27,704 nucleotides of DNA, from contig JBFKOL010000017.1 in NCBI GenBank assembly GCA_041628815.1, positions 1 to 27,704 on the forward strand, written 5' to 3'. Under the pieces are notes generated by a model. That model worked only from the letters and a program-made list of their open reading frames with translations. It had not been told where the DNA came from and ran no database searches. The position numbers and the translations under genes were made by a program. Every line of letters starts with the position of its first letter. Positions within the stretch are counted from its first letter, which is position 1. Source of the stretch: JBFKOL01 sp041628815. GTDB lineage: Bacteria > Bacteroidota > Bacteroidia > Chitinophagales > Saprospiraceae. Shown piece after piece: positions 16,793 to 25,658 of the stretch.

Positions 16793-18474
16793 TCTATTGG
16801 AGGTGAATCTTGTTTTTGGATCGCTCTGTACCGCGATATAATATCAGCAATTGTTACTTCAGGCCCAGGATTTTCACCGATGATGAGTTTTGAAAAAGAA
16901 GGTCTGCTTGCCTGGACGTAGTTTTTCACCATCCATGGAGAAAATGACGCAATCGTGATACCCAATACTACTAAACTTGCTTTCAGGCTGTCTATCCATG
17001 GGCCGCGGTTTTTTAACAATGAAATCAACATTAGGACAAGACCAGTTCCTACCGTTATCGAAACGGTCATCATTATACCCGAGTGATAGGATCTCAGCCC
17101 ACTCGGATTATCCAGTCCCAACAGCAACACCATACCTAAGCCCATCATGCTTACTCCCAGCGTGGAACGATTGTCACCATTAAAGGCCCAAAGCACTGTC
17201 GTGATACCGATCAACATGAATAATGCAAGTCCTTTGATGGCGAGCCCAAAACCTAAGAAAACGCCTATGATCCCCAAAATGGCCAGGTCGGTGCGCGATT
17301 CAATCAACTTGGATTGCTTCTTTTTTTTCTTTAGCCAATGGATGAAGAATACGATAGCTACCAGTTGCGTAAAAAGCAGGGCCAGGTCGATCTTGTATTC
17401 AATGATCCAGTGATTCGCCACTGCTGGGGTGCCTGCAAAAAGCAGCATAGAAAGAGCTGTGTAATTTATAGAAATTTTAAGGTAGTCAACCATCAAATTG
17501 AACATGGCAAAAAACGTCAATATGCCTCCTACCGTAGATATGAACATGGCAACGCCGGCATTTTTAAATGCTATGTAACCCACCGACTGCATAAGCCCCC
17601 ATGCGTAGGGTTGATAGCCACTTACCAATCCCCCTGACTCACCGATCAATTTGGAAATGTTCATGTAGTAGTTTCTTGCATCATATCCCAGGGGAAACGG
17701 GGAAAGGACAAACATGAAGTGGAGAACTACCATGACCAACAATGCCCAAAACAAAAATACGCCCAGAGCCGTTAGACGCTTTGGGACGGGTATGGGCTTA
17801 AAAAGTATGGACTTTACTATTTGAAAACTGTTTCGGTATCCAATGGCGGTAAGGGCGAAAAGGAAGATAAGCACAATCCACTGATTCAATAGATTGAAGG
17901 CACCCAAAGCGAAAAGTATCAAGTGTACGATGAATAATCCCAGGCACAAATCCACGAGGTTAACCGTTAGGGGTATTGCCTTTAACTCAACCAATCGCGA
18001 TCTCATAAATCTCCCGACAGACAAGGCTGCAAGCAACAATAACACAACTGCAAAAATGATGTAGAGGCTCAATCCACAGATAAAAAAGTAATTAGTTGCA
18101 TCAAGTGGGGCATTCCAGTATTTGTTGAATGATGCCGTCGTAGCGACTATGATGACCAGGCTGAGGAAAAGAACCAATAGACCACTCAAATAAGGCTTCT
18201 TGACCCTTTTAAAAATCGAAATGCGCTTGTAATACGAGACAAGGACTAACCCAGTCAAAACGAAAAAGATGGTCAGATTGGGATACCTAAAGTATTCTAT
18301 GGAGATTTTATAGAGCGGATGTTTATTCCAAAAATCGAGCGTTAAAATGAAAATCCAAATGATTGAAAAACCAATGAAGAACCACTCGATTAACCCTACC
18401 TTACCAATTTTTTGTATGATGTTTTTCAAATTGTTCGTTGAATTAAAGGATGCATGGACAGGACCCTTGAACAT
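16789..18474 (-). CDS. Polytopic membrane protein, probable GT-C-fold glycosyltransferase
   Basis: This 561-residue protein has about 13-14 membrane helices. After roughly seven helices comes an extracytoplasmic loop, SPFPLGYDARNYYMN, with Asp265. An acidic residue in an early large loop is the usual catalytic site of GT-C enzymes such as PMT and ArnT, which transfer sugars from polyprenyl phosphates outside the membrane. The C-terminus ends in a short soluble tail (about 528-561) rather than the large periplasmic domain such enzymes commonly carry. That domain seems to be supplied by the coupled downstream gene. It is the first gene of a leftward cluster that also encodes a polyprenyl-phosphate sugar synthase. 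The substrate is unknown, and a role as flippase or polymerase is not excluded. Confidence 0.7.
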   Translation of the reverse strand: MFKGPVHASFNSTNNLKNIIQKIGKVGLIEWFFIGFSIIWIFILTLDFWNKHPLYKISIEYFRYPNLTIFFVLTGLVLVSYYKRISIFKRVKKPYLSGLLVLFLSLVIIVATTASFNKYWNAPLDATNYFFICGLSLYIIFAVVLLLLAALSVGRFMRSRLVELKAIPLTVNLVDLCLGLFIVHLILFALGAFNLLNQWIVLIFLFALTAIGYRNSFQIVKSILFKPIPVPKRLTALGVFLFWALLVMVVLHFMFVLSPFPLGYDARNYYMNISKLIGESGGLVSGYQPYAWGLMQSVGYIAFKNAGVAMFISTVGGILTFFAMFNLMVDYLKISINYTALSMLLFAGTPAVANHWIIEYKIDLALLFTQLVAIVFFIHWLKKKKKQSKLIESRTDLAILGIIGVFLGFGLAIKGLALFMLIGITTVLWAFNGDNRSTLGVSMMGLGMVLLLGLDNPSGLRSYHSGIMMTVSITVGTGLVLMLISLLKNRGPWIDSLKASLVVLGITIASFSPWMVKNYVQASRPSFSKLIIGENPGPEVTIADIISRYRAIQKQDSPPIE

Positions 18475-18597
18475 GATTTGGCAAATATGTTCAATTCTTT
18501 AAATTAAACCAATTTCTATATAAGAACATCTTCCGAACATATCTATTATCTGGGATGGATGAATTGACCTTATTTTGTGATCTACAATGTTTATCGA

Positions 18598-19080
18598 ATG
18601 AATAAGAATGGATTTTATGCGATAATTGGCGCCTGGCTTTTAATGTCCTTGTTTTCTTGTAAATCGGAAAGCGACAACTTAGAACCCCTTGATCTTTTGA
18701 GTTATGGCTTACCGCTAAAGATAGAGGCTCCACCCGGCAGCGAAGTTCAATTTGATGATTTGGGTATAATCAAGGATGTCACGGTCAAAGGAGGCGAACA
18801 TTTTCATATACAAATCTTTGCTTCTGAGACAAGTACATTGGATCATGCCCAACTCGTAGGGGAACTCCGGGAGACGATTGAATCAGGACCTTTCTTCTCC
18901 CGTATTATTGAAACCGATGACAATGGATTTATCTATGAAAAGAAAATTGACGAGGATTATATTAACTACGATTTCCGCCAGGTAAAAATCAGGGGTGACA
19001 CGAAGTATGTCTTTCAGGCGGGACTATCGGGTAAATACAGTGTTGACGATGTAAAAGTCATGTACAACGCAGTTAAGTAA
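18598..19080 (+). CDS. Putative lipoprotein, function unknown
   Basis: This 160-residue protein starts at ATG 18598. An in-frame GTG at 18577 would add seven residues ahead of the signal peptide and is less likely. The signal ends in LLMSLFSC, giving lipidated Cys21 and then a Ser/Glu/Asp-rich stretch. The mature part is acidic and looks like a small alpha/beta domain; no family is recognised. It might share the fold of stress-type proteins that bind surface ligands, but nothing proves it. Its TAA is followed directly by the ATG of the SH3 protein, so the two genes are a transcription unit. It is divergent from the GT-C cluster, with about 120 bases between the starts. Confidence 0.72.
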   Translation: MNKNGFYAIIGAWLLMSLFSCKSESDNLEPLDLLSYGLPLKIEAPPGSEVQFDDLGIIKDVTVKGGEHFHIQIFASETSTLDHAQLVGELRETIESGPFFSRIIETDDNGFIYEKKIDEDYINYDFRQVKIRGDTKYVFQAGLSGKYSVDDVKVMYNAVK

Positions 19081-19578
19081 ATGGGAAGGCGAAGATCCAG
19101 AAAGGGCGGTTCCAGATGGTGGACGTGGTTGAGCTTTTTACTGTTTTTGATGGTCATCATTCTGTTGGGAGGGTCATTGATAAAAAAACAAACGCCCGCA
19201 CAATTCCTTGCCAGTGTTTTTAAGAAGCAACGCGATGGCGGGCACTATGCAGGTCTCTCAAAAAGCCAGCTCAAAAATTTATTGGTTTTGCGGGACTCGA
19301 CCATTGCTTCGTTGCAGGAAGAGGTGGATGCTGCAAGGAAACGCTTTGGTTTGGGCCTCGCGACCGTATTGGTCGATTCCGAGACCCTTAACATGCGAAG
19401 TGAGCCTTCAACCACGGGAGCCGTCATTGGACGTATCCCGAATGGATCGGTGGTTATAGTTCTGGACTATGACGACGCGACGAGTAAAGTAGGTGGAGAA
19501 ACGGGCCGATGGACCCTGGTAGAGTTTGGAGGTGACCGGGGATGGGTTTGGGGTAACTATCTTCAGGAAAGGGAATAG
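19081..19578 (+). CDS. Membrane-anchored bacterial SH3-domain protein
   Basis: This 165-residue protein has a very basic N-terminus (RRRSRKGGSR), one membrane helix (about 13-33), a short coiled-coil or helical linker (about 58-90) and a C-terminal SH3_3-type domain (about 94-163) with LNMRSEPSTTGAVIGRIP and the closing GDRGWVWGNYL. With a positive N-terminus inside, the SH3 domain lies in the periplasm. Bacterial SH3 domains commonly bind peptidoglycan or metal ligands, so a cell-wall role is likely. There is no catalytic domain such as NlpC/P60 attached. It starts on the base after the upstream lipoprotein's stop codon, which implies coupled translation and a shared function. Confidence 0.85.
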   Translation: MGRRRSRKGGSRWWTWLSFLLFLMVIILLGGSLIKKQTPAQFLASVFKKQRDGGHYAGLSKSQLKNLLVLRDSTIASLQEEVDAARKRFGLGLATVLVDSETLNMRSEPSTTGAVIGRIPNGSVVIVLDYDDATSKVGGETGRWTLVEFGGDRGWVWGNYLQERE

Positions 19579-19585
19579 GAAACCA

Positions 19586-21976
19586 TTACTGTGCCATTGG
19601 TACGTCCATCAAAGTGTCTGGTATAGTAAAACCGTCCAGGAGCACAGCAAATTCAGGGCGGATCGTCTGATACAATTTGGTAATGGCACGACGGATTGCC
19701 CTCGATTTACTGCCTTCCATATAATCATTTTCCAGGTACCATCCTATATGGCAAGAGATGCAATGCAAACCGTAAATGCTCTTCAACGTTTGTAGCAGCT
19801 GGCTAACTTCATCGTTTGTAATTTGTTGGATTTTACTGTCAAATTGTTCAAATACATACAAGTCGATGTAAGATCTGGCCATAATGGTCATGTGGACCTG
19901 TGTCTTCAAAAAGGCTTCATGAGGGCTTATTCCTTGTCTGATGTATTTTCTCATCCTTTGGCTAAGCGTGATCAGCAGTTTGTTGTACCTGTAATTCAGG
20001 GCGTGCCTCATGAAATCAGTGGAAGTAATATGTGAATAATCCGTATTTCTTTTCATGAAAGGATTAATCTCACTGAGAGAATGACGTGCACGCATGGCAA
20101 GCATCCGTATGACGGCCCTGCTTCCTTCATCGTGGAAGGACTGTTTGAATTCGGTCAAGAGGCCTTTGGCTACAAGTTGTAATAGAACGGTATTGTCTCC
20201 TTCGAAAGTGGTAAATATGTCCGCATCCGCTTTCAATGCAGGGATCTTGTTTTCAGCGAGGTATCCCTTACCTCCACAGGCTTCCCTGCACTCCTGTATC
20301 GTTTCGGTACAGAGCCAGCTCGCCTCGACTTTAAGTCCGGCCGCCAGGGTTTCGATACGCCTGTGCTGCGCAGTGGTGGATTGGGCATATTCCTGCACCA
20401 GGTGATGAAGGGCAAAGTGGTAGGCATAAATTTTTGAGAGATAAGGAAACAACCTGGCCTGATGGGTAGGATAATCAATAATCCGAGTCTCAGGCTTTCC
20501 TTCTGCCGGGGCAAATTGCCGTCTCTTCATGCTGTAACGACCTGCGATGGAAATGGCCATTTTTGCTGCGCTGAGGGCAGCCAGCCCTACACTGATACGC
20601 CCCATGACCAAAGTTCCCAGCATGGTAAAAAATCTTTTTGTCGGATTTTCAATAGGGCTCTTATATCTTCCCTGTCGATCGATGGATCCAAACTTGTCAA
20701 GAAGGTTTTGTACAGGTACTTCGACGTGGTCAAACCAGATCCTGCCGTTGTCGACACCATTCAAACCCATCTTGTACCCGGAGTCAACAATTCTGATCCC
20801 TTTGGCCACACGGCCTTTGGATCGGATGGGAACGAGTACGGCATGGACACCATGATTTTCATCCCCTACCACTAGTTGTGCAAAGACCACGGCCCATTCT
20901 GCGTGCAGGGCATTCCCGATGTATTCCTTGCCGGATTCTTCGTTGGGACTATGGACGACCAGCATGTGCCTATCGCGACGATAGGTACAGGTCGTTTCCA
21001 GACCTTTCACATTGGAACCATGCCCGGTCTCGGTCATGGCAAAGCATCCAAATAGTTCACCGTTCATCATGTCTTCAAGGTATTTTTGGTGATGTTTTCT
21101 CGTGCCTAATTGGTACAAAGCACCACCAAAAAGACCGAATTGGACGCCAAATTTGACAGTAAGGCTGAGGTCTCCATAAGCAAGTGTTTCAAAAACGGCT
21201 ATAGCTCCTGCTGTATCACCCTTACCGCCATAGCGTTTAGGGAAACCATGTCTGCCGAGTCCCCGTATGGCTAGTTGTTTGAGCTGCGACAGGATACGGA
21301 TGCGATAGACATCCTTATCCCCTTCGTATGAATTGCGAAAAAAAGGATCACACAGGAGTGTCTTCACTTCTTTTCTCAGCGATCTATGGGTATCCTCGAG
21401 CACAGTATTAAGGACGGTTGCATTCAATGCCCGGTAAGGTTCCTCATCTTCAATAAATTCACCCGTCACCCTGTCCAACAAGAGCTTACTGCTGGCATAG
21501 CCTTCTACGCCCAAGGCTTTACCAATTTCATAGAGGGCTGTCCTGGTCTGTTCATTAGTCCAAAATATCTTGTCTTCTTCCGATGATGCATTTTGTGCTA
21601 TTCGAAGACCCAAATCCATCAAATTGATCCTCTGTATTCTTTGTTGGCCGGCTGACCATTTTCTAATGGCCTTTAACCAATGCCTAAAATCACCGCGGGT
21701 AGGAGGGTCGGAGGGGTTTATGATGGATTTCAAATATTGTTTATCATCCATCGAAAGGAAATCCAGGCTTGAGATTTTTTCTTCTATGAGTTTCATTTCA
21801 GAAGGGCTAAGCACGCTGTCTGACCACCCTACATAAATCATGGGAAGAAGACTCATAATGCCCGGTGTGTATGGTAATTTTCTTGTGATTTGAATCATGT
21901 CATTTTGAATTTGGACAAATTCACAGTTCAAGCTGAGAAAATACAATATAAAGTTTGGGCTATGCAATGATTTCAT
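19586..21976 (-). CDS. Acyl-CoA oxidase/dehydrogenase family flavoenzyme, long form
   Basis: This FAD enzyme introduces the double bond in the first step of fatty-acid beta-oxidation. It has 796 residues from ATG 21976, or 770 from ATG 21898; the shorter form seems likelier because the extra 26 residues are hydrophobic and unlike the rest. The N-terminal helical part (to about 200) is longer than in ordinary acyl-CoA dehydrogenases and fits the acyl-CoA oxidase layout. Seen: the FAD-binding CFAMTETGHGSNVKGLET, then ECREACGGKGYL, then IFTTFEGDNTVLLQL with the expected catalytic Glu592. Whether electrons go to oxygen or to an electron-transfer flavoprotein cannot be told. It is divergent from fabG, which acts in the opposing synthetic pathway. 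Confidence 0.88.
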   Translation of the reverse strand: MKSLHSPNFILYFLSLNCEFVQIQNDMIQITRKLPYTPGIMSLLPMIYVGWSDSVLSPSEMKLIEEKISSLDFLSMDDKQYLKSIINPSDPPTRGDFRHWLKAIRKWSAGQQRIQRINLMDLGLRIAQNASSEEDKIFWTNEQTRTALYEIGKALGVEGYASSKLLLDRVTGEFIEDEEPYRALNATVLNTVLEDTHRSLRKEVKTLLCDPFFRNSYEGDKDVYRIRILSQLKQLAIRGLGRHGFPKRYGGKGDTAGAIAVFETLAYGDLSLTVKFGVQFGLFGGALYQLGTRKHHQKYLEDMMNGELFGCFAMTETGHGSNVKGLETTCTYRRDRHMLVVHSPNEESGKEYIGNALHAEWAVVFAQLVVGDENHGVHAVLVPIRSKGRVAKGIRIVDSGYKMGLNGVDNGRIWFDHVEVPVQNLLDKFGSIDRQGRYKSPIENPTKRFFTMLGTLVMGRISVGLAALSAAKMAISIAGRYSMKRRQFAPAEGKPETRIIDYPTHQARLFPYLSKIYAYHFALHHLVQEYAQSTTAQHRRIETLAAGLKVEASWLCTETIQECREACGGKGYLAENKIPALKADADIFTTFEGDNTVLLQLVAKGLLTEFKQSFHDEGSRAVIRMLAMRARHSLSEINPFMKRNTDYSHITSTDFMRHALNYRYNKLLITLSQRMRKYIRQGISPHEAFLKTQVHMTIMARSYIDLYVFEQFDSKIQQITNDEVSQLLQTLKSIYGLHCISCHIGWYLENDYMEGSKSRAIRRAITKLYQTIRPEFAVLLDGFTIPDTLMDVPMAQ

Positions 21977-22003
21977 TTATTTCAGTAACCAATACAAAAG
22001 TGC

Positions 22004-22741
22004 ATGAATATGAAAGACAAAGTGGTTTTGGTCACAGGTGGCACAAGAGGCATAGGAAAGGCCATCGTCTACCGTTTTCACCAGGCGGGAGCAAGTGTGG
22101 TTTTCTCTTTCAGATCATCGGACAAGCTTGCAAAAGAGATGGTTGACGAGTTGGGAGAAGACCGGACTATGTGCATCCGTTCTGATGCAGGCAGTATGAG
22201 TTCGGCACAGGCATTGGTGGATGCAACCATTGAGCGGTTTGGTTCGATTGATGCCCTCATCAACAACGCTGGAATCACCAAGGACAATCTGATGTTGCGT
22301 ATGACCGAGGAACAGTGGGACGAGGTAATCCGGGTCAACCTGGGTTCTGTGTTCAACCTGACCAAGAGCGTCCTGCGACAAATGCTTCGACAAAGAAGTG
22401 GGTCTATTATCAATATGGGCTCTGTCGTCGGAATATTTGGCAATGCCGGCCAGGCAAATTACGCAGCCTCCAAGGCTGGTATCATTGGTTTTTCGAAGTC
22501 TGTGGCAAAAGAGGTAGGTTCGCGCGGTATCAGGTGTAACGTGATCGCTCCGGGATTTATCCAGACAGAGATGACCGATGAATTGGCCGATCAGGTAAAA
22601 GAAAGTTACATTAAGAGTATTCCCTTGCAGCGGTTTGGCGAGGTGAGCGAAATTGCCGAAGCATGCTTGTTCCTGGCATCCGATGCTTCGAGGTATATCA
22701 CAGGTCAAGTGATAAGTGTATGCGGGGGACTGAACATGTAA
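22004..22741 (+). CDS. fabG: 3-oxoacyl-ACP reductase
   Basis: This 245-residue short-chain dehydrogenase uses NADPH to reduce 3-oxoacyl-ACP in fatty-acid elongation. It shows the cofactor motif TGGTRGIG (11-18), NNAG (87-90), and the catalytic Asn112, Ser140, Tyr153 and Lys157 in the YAASK box. The FabG-typical ITKDNLMLRMTEEQW follows NNAG and separates it from general SDR enzymes. A second ATG two codons in (22010) is an equally possible start. No other fab genes are adjacent. The gene end overlaps the start of the metalloprotease by about 22 bases if that gene begins at ATG 22720. Confidence 0.92.
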   Translation: MNMKDKVVLVTGGTRGIGKAIVYRFHQAGASVVFSFRSSDKLAKEMVDELGEDRTMCIRSDAGSMSSAQALVDATIERFGSIDALINNAGITKDNLMLRMTEEQWDEVIRVNLGSVFNLTKSVLRQMLRQRSGSIINMGSVVGIFGNAGQANYAASKAGIIGFSKSVAKEVGSRGIRCNVIAPGFIQTEMTDELADQVKESYIKSIPLQRFGEVSEIAEACLFLASDASRYITGQVISVCGGLNM

Positions 22742-23922
22742 GTTTGTTCGCCATTTTATTCATGATTTTTCTATGTCCAGGATGCAGGTCTTATACCGTG
22801 GTATCCCATCTCAATGCAGTAGAGATCGTGGATGATGAAATATTGAGGCTTTCTGACAATAATTCCGGCGATCCGACCTATTTGCGCGACATTGTCAATC
22901 GCGAGATGGCGGTAAGGTTTCATATCATAAATACCCCATACGACTCCGTCAATTATTCATTCGAGGAGAGTCACAGGATGGTGACAGAATTGCTGGATGC
23001 TGCTAACAAAAGATTAGCGATGAATGCATCCATGTCATTGTTTGAAACAGATCCACCGGAAGTTTTGGATACAAGGATCAAGTTGCTCAGGGCCGACCTG
23101 TCGTCACGGAATCTTCCTCTCATCACTTTTCACACGATCCAAGATGGATACTACATAAAAAAGGGTAAAACTGCCAACCGTTTTGACGAGGCCATCGTTC
23201 AGCAATGTGTCCCACCAGGCGATTCCGTAATCAATGTGCTTATCATGTCGTTTGACCCGGAGCAATTAATGTCGGGATACCAGCCCCTGGAGACTACAGG
23301 TGTCGCCTTGTCCAACAACATCAAACTTGCAGGCCTCTACCAGTCAGGCCAGCAGGGGTGGGCCTATGCCGGATTACTCAATCACGAAATAGGTCATGTA
23401 TTGTCGCTGCGCCATACCTGGAGTGGTAACGACGGATGCGACGATACACCAAGACACGACAATTGTTGGATTAGTGCCGGTGACAAGAAGTGTAGCAATA
23501 ACCTGATGGACTACAATGCACATCAATCGGCCATCACGCCGTGCCAGGTTGCCAGAATGCACCAGGTATTGTCGCGGCCAGGTAGTCGTCAGAGAGCGGT
23601 ATTGGAGCCAGAGTGGTGTGATCGCAATGCCATTCGGGAATTGCGTATCGAAAAAGATGAATTATGGATATGGCCACGCGATCTCGATGCCAATGTGGTG
23701 GTAACTTCTGGGAACACCTTGCACATTGCCACTTCGGTGTCTATGCCGGCAAGGGCTTCGATACGGGTCGAAAATAACGCTCGATTGTTGCTGTCGGGTG
23801 CGACGCTTTACCAGGCCTGTGGCCGCAAGTGGCAAGGCATCAGGAAGGCGCGTAACGCTACCATCGTGGCAGATAGATCAAGCCGCATGTCTCAAACAGA
23901 TATTCCTATCAACACCAATTGA
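22720..23922 (+). CDS. M43 (pappalysin/cytophagalysin-like) zinc metalloprotease, short form
   Basis: This protein has 400 residues from ATG 22720; TTG 22744, just after the fabG stop, is an alternative. A hydrophobic segment ends in FLCPGC, a lipobox-like site with Cys22. The metzincin zinc site is HEIGHVLSLRH: His222, Glu223, His226 and His232, with the Met-turn at Met263 in NLMDY. The intervening CDDTP and the ITPCQVARMHQV that follows are usual in M43. At +7 of the zinc motif, where metzincins have Gly, this protein has Ser229. After the protease comes about 100 residues resembling the start of a beta-rich domain (ARLLLSGATLYQACGRKWQGI). The protein stops 24 residues after WQGI, with no T9SS sorting domain, so it may be truncated. 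Confidence 0.82.
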   Translation: MRGTEHVSLFAILFMIFLCPGCRSYTVVSHLNAVEIVDDEILRLSDNNSGDPTYLRDIVNREMAVRFHIINTPYDSVNYSFEESHRMVTELLDAANKRLAMNASMSLFETDPPEVLDTRIKLLRADLSSRNLPLITFHTIQDGYYIKKGKTANRFDEAIVQQCVPPGDSVINVLIMSFDPEQLMSGYQPLETTGVALSNNIKLAGLYQSGQQGWAYAGLLNHEIGHVLSLRHTWSGNDGCDDTPRHDNCWISAGDKKCSNNLMDYNAHQSAITPCQVARMHQVLSRPGSRQRAVLEPEWCDRNAIRELRIEKDELWIWPRDLDANVVVTSGNTLHIATSVSMPARASIRVENNARLLLSGATLYQACGRKWQGIRKARNATIVADRSSRMSQTDIPINTN

Positions 23923-23974
23923 AAGTCCCTTGTAAGTCTGACCCATAACCCGACATTAACCGGTCTTGTTTTGG

Positions 23975-24676
23975 TCAGTTGGCCGGTTTGACGCTGCCGC
24001 CGGAGTTCTGGTCAATATTTGTCTGCGACGGATTTCCTTTATAGCGCACGCTTCCACCCGAACTGACATCGGCATTCAGCGATTTGCTGGCATAGACCTG
24101 GGCACTTCCTCCTGAACTCACTTCCACAGTGACGGACTCTGCTTTTAGATCGTATCCTTTGAATGTCGATCCAGAACTGACATCAACATCGAGATCGGAA
24201 GTAGAGCCCTGCAAATGGATCGAAGCCCCGGAGCTTACATCCACAGAAATTTCGGATCCATCGATGCGAAGCTTTGAATAGGCCCCACTGGACGAATTGA
24301 TGTCAAGTTTTGAGGCCGTGCGGACCACTTCTTCGGAATTCAGACTTGCTCCGGAACTGACCGATATATAATTCAATGCCTCGGAATAGGAAATGACCAC
24401 TTCCACCTTGCGATTTCTTCCCCAGCTGCCAAACCAGTTACTTTTTATCTTTACTTCCAGACGATCGCCGTCTACTTCGGTAATGACCTTGTCGAGTTCG
24501 ATGCCTTCGACCTCTATTTCAATTTTGTTGGTGGATGACTTTACAAGGGTTGCCTTGATGCCTGCTGATACACTTAATTCGTCAAATGACGACAGGTTGC
24601 GCGTTTCTTTGTCACCCATACACCATGCGACTGACGCTATTGAAAACAGGATTAAAATCAAATAATGTCTTTTCAT
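23975..24676 (-). CDS. DUF2807 (head GIN domain) exported protein
   Basis: This 233-residue protein has a signal peptide (about 1-19) and one DUF2807 domain filling the rest. The C-terminal two-thirds repeats a strand-turn motif: DVSSGAS, DVSSGST, EVSSGGS, DVSSGGS, then QNSGGS. This is the pattern of a right-handed beta-helix with Ser-Ser-Gly turns. DUF2807 proteins are frequent in Bacteroidota and are thought to be surface or envelope proteins; no activity is established. The gene stands alone, pointing left, 52 bases from the end of the convergent metalloprotease gene. WC at 18-19 does not make a good lipobox, so lipidation is doubtful. Confidence 0.88.
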   Translation of the reverse strand: MKRHYLILILFSIASVAWCMGDKETRNLSSFDELSVSAGIKATLVKSSTNKIEIEVEGIELDKVITEVDGDRLEVKIKSNWFGSWGRNRKVEVVISYSEALNYISVSSGASLNSEEVVRTASKLDINSSSGAYSKLRIDGSEISVDVSSGASIHLQGSTSDLDVDVSSGSTFKGYDLKAESVTVEVSSGGSAQVYASKSLNADVSSGGSVRYKGNPSQTNIDQNSGGSVKPAN

Positions 24677-24823
24677 GGCAATGATTTTTTGGATAATTAA
24701 ATTTGGGGTTTCGTTATTGTCAAAGACGGCTTGAATTTACAAAAGGATGCATTGCGCATCAATTTCTTTCGATCAACGAAAAGGTACTGTCGAATCAATG
24801 ACTGTTTCTGGTTGACAGATCGA

Positions 24824-25492
24824 TCAGCCGGTGAGTGCTTTTATATATTCATCCACAAAGGCGTTTTTCATTTTGAGCCGGTATTGCATCACCCAGCGGG
24901 GGTGGGGTAAGGCGATGATGCGTTCAAAAAAACCGTATTGATCGTTGATTTTTAAAAAAAAGTCATAATTCTTACCCCTGCCCATTGAATAGGCGACGTG
25001 CTGGTCGCATCCGAATATTTTTTGTTCGCGGATATTGTTCAGGATGTGTGGCAGCACTGCCTCCATGAGATTTTTGTCGTCGTAGTAATTGAGGTTTTTA
25101 CCGTCCTTAATAAATCCCAGGGGGCACAGGGAGGTGATGTAGAAATTTTGGTAAAAAGACTCAATGCCTCCGAGCGCGTCGATGAGGTCGTAAACGAAAA
25201 GGCTCGACAGTTCCCTTTTTTTAGTGAAGGTGTTGGAAATCCCGCACTGTGACTCCAGGACTACGGGGTCTGTAAAGGGTATCCCCGTGATGCCTGCCCC
25301 GAATCGGCCCGGGTTGATACCGAAGAGGTAGCGCCGTTTTCTGTGATCATCGAAATATCGGCGGTAAAAGGCTTCGAAAACCTGGTGTGTTTCTTCTTGT
25401 TCAAATGGATAGAGGATGGATATTTCTTCCGGGATTTTCCAGGAGGGTTTCAGCTGTCGGTGAAAATTGATAACTTGCTTCGCGAACGTCAT
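24824..25492 (-). CDS. SMUG2-like uracil-DNA glycosylase (DUF4918 type)
   Basis: This 222-residue member of the uracil-DNA glycosylase superfamily should remove uracil or other deaminated bases from DNA. Motif 1 is GINPG (58-62) within FGINPGRFGAGITGIPF, as in the SMUG family, where an Asn in this motif positions the catalytic water. Motif 2 is HPRW with His197, corresponding to the HPS/HPR loop that inserts into DNA. The DVDA-like core between them is consistent with the alpha/beta UDG fold. It stands alone between the DUF2807 gene and a tRNA gene. The SMUG2/DUF4918 label is from recalled motif resemblance, and exact base specificity is not readable. Confidence 0.82.
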   Translation of the reverse strand: MTFAKQVINFHRQLKPSWKIPEEISILYPFEQEETHQVFEAFYRRYFDDHRKRRYLFGINPGRFGAGITGIPFTDPVVLESQCGISNTFTKKRELSSLFVYDLIDALGGIESFYQNFYITSLCPLGFIKDGKNLNYYDDKNLMEAVLPHILNNIREQKIFGCDQHVAYSMGRGKNYDFFLKINDQYGFFERIIALPHPRWVMQYRLKMKNAFVDEYIKALTG

Positions 25493-25529
25493 AGGGGCGA
25501 AAGTACTACTATTTGAATTACAGTTTTTT

Positions 25530-25604
25530 GAGGCATTAGCTCAGTTGGTTTAGAGCACTACCTTGACAGGGTAGGGGTCACTGGTTCGAGTCCAGTATGC
25601 CTCA
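25530..25604 (+). tRNA. tRNA-Val (anticodon GAC)
   Basis: A complete cloverleaf can be folded. The acceptor GAGGCAT (25530-25536) pairs perfectly with ATGCCTC (25597-25603), with discriminator A at 25604. The D-arm is GCTC/GAGC. The anticodon stem CTACC/GGTAG holds the loop TTGACAG, giving anticodon GAC (valine, GUC/GUU). The T-arm ACTGG-TTCGAGT-CCAGT is perfect. CCA is not encoded. The nine bases GCCTCACTT at its 3' end and just beyond (25599-25607) recur at 26886-26894. Confidence 0.95.
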
Positions 25605-25625
25605 CTTGTACTTACAAAGGCGTGA
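25599..25625 (+). repeat. Direct repeat copy 1: tRNA 3' end and flank
   Basis: This segment starts with GCCTCACTT at the tRNA-Val 3' end and continues through TTACAA and GG. It matches 26886-26912 at about 21 of 27 positions in the same register, 1287 bases apart. Each copy lies just downstream of the stop codon of one of the two tandem fibre genes. Confidence 0.65.
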
Positions 25626-25658
25626 TATGAGTATAATGTACAGGCCTATTCCGATTTT

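Noticed and set aside
18577..18597. Upstream GTG start for the lipoprotein
   Set aside because: ATG 18598 gives a normal-length lipoprotein signal. The GTG sits in a sequence that resembles a promoter -7 region.
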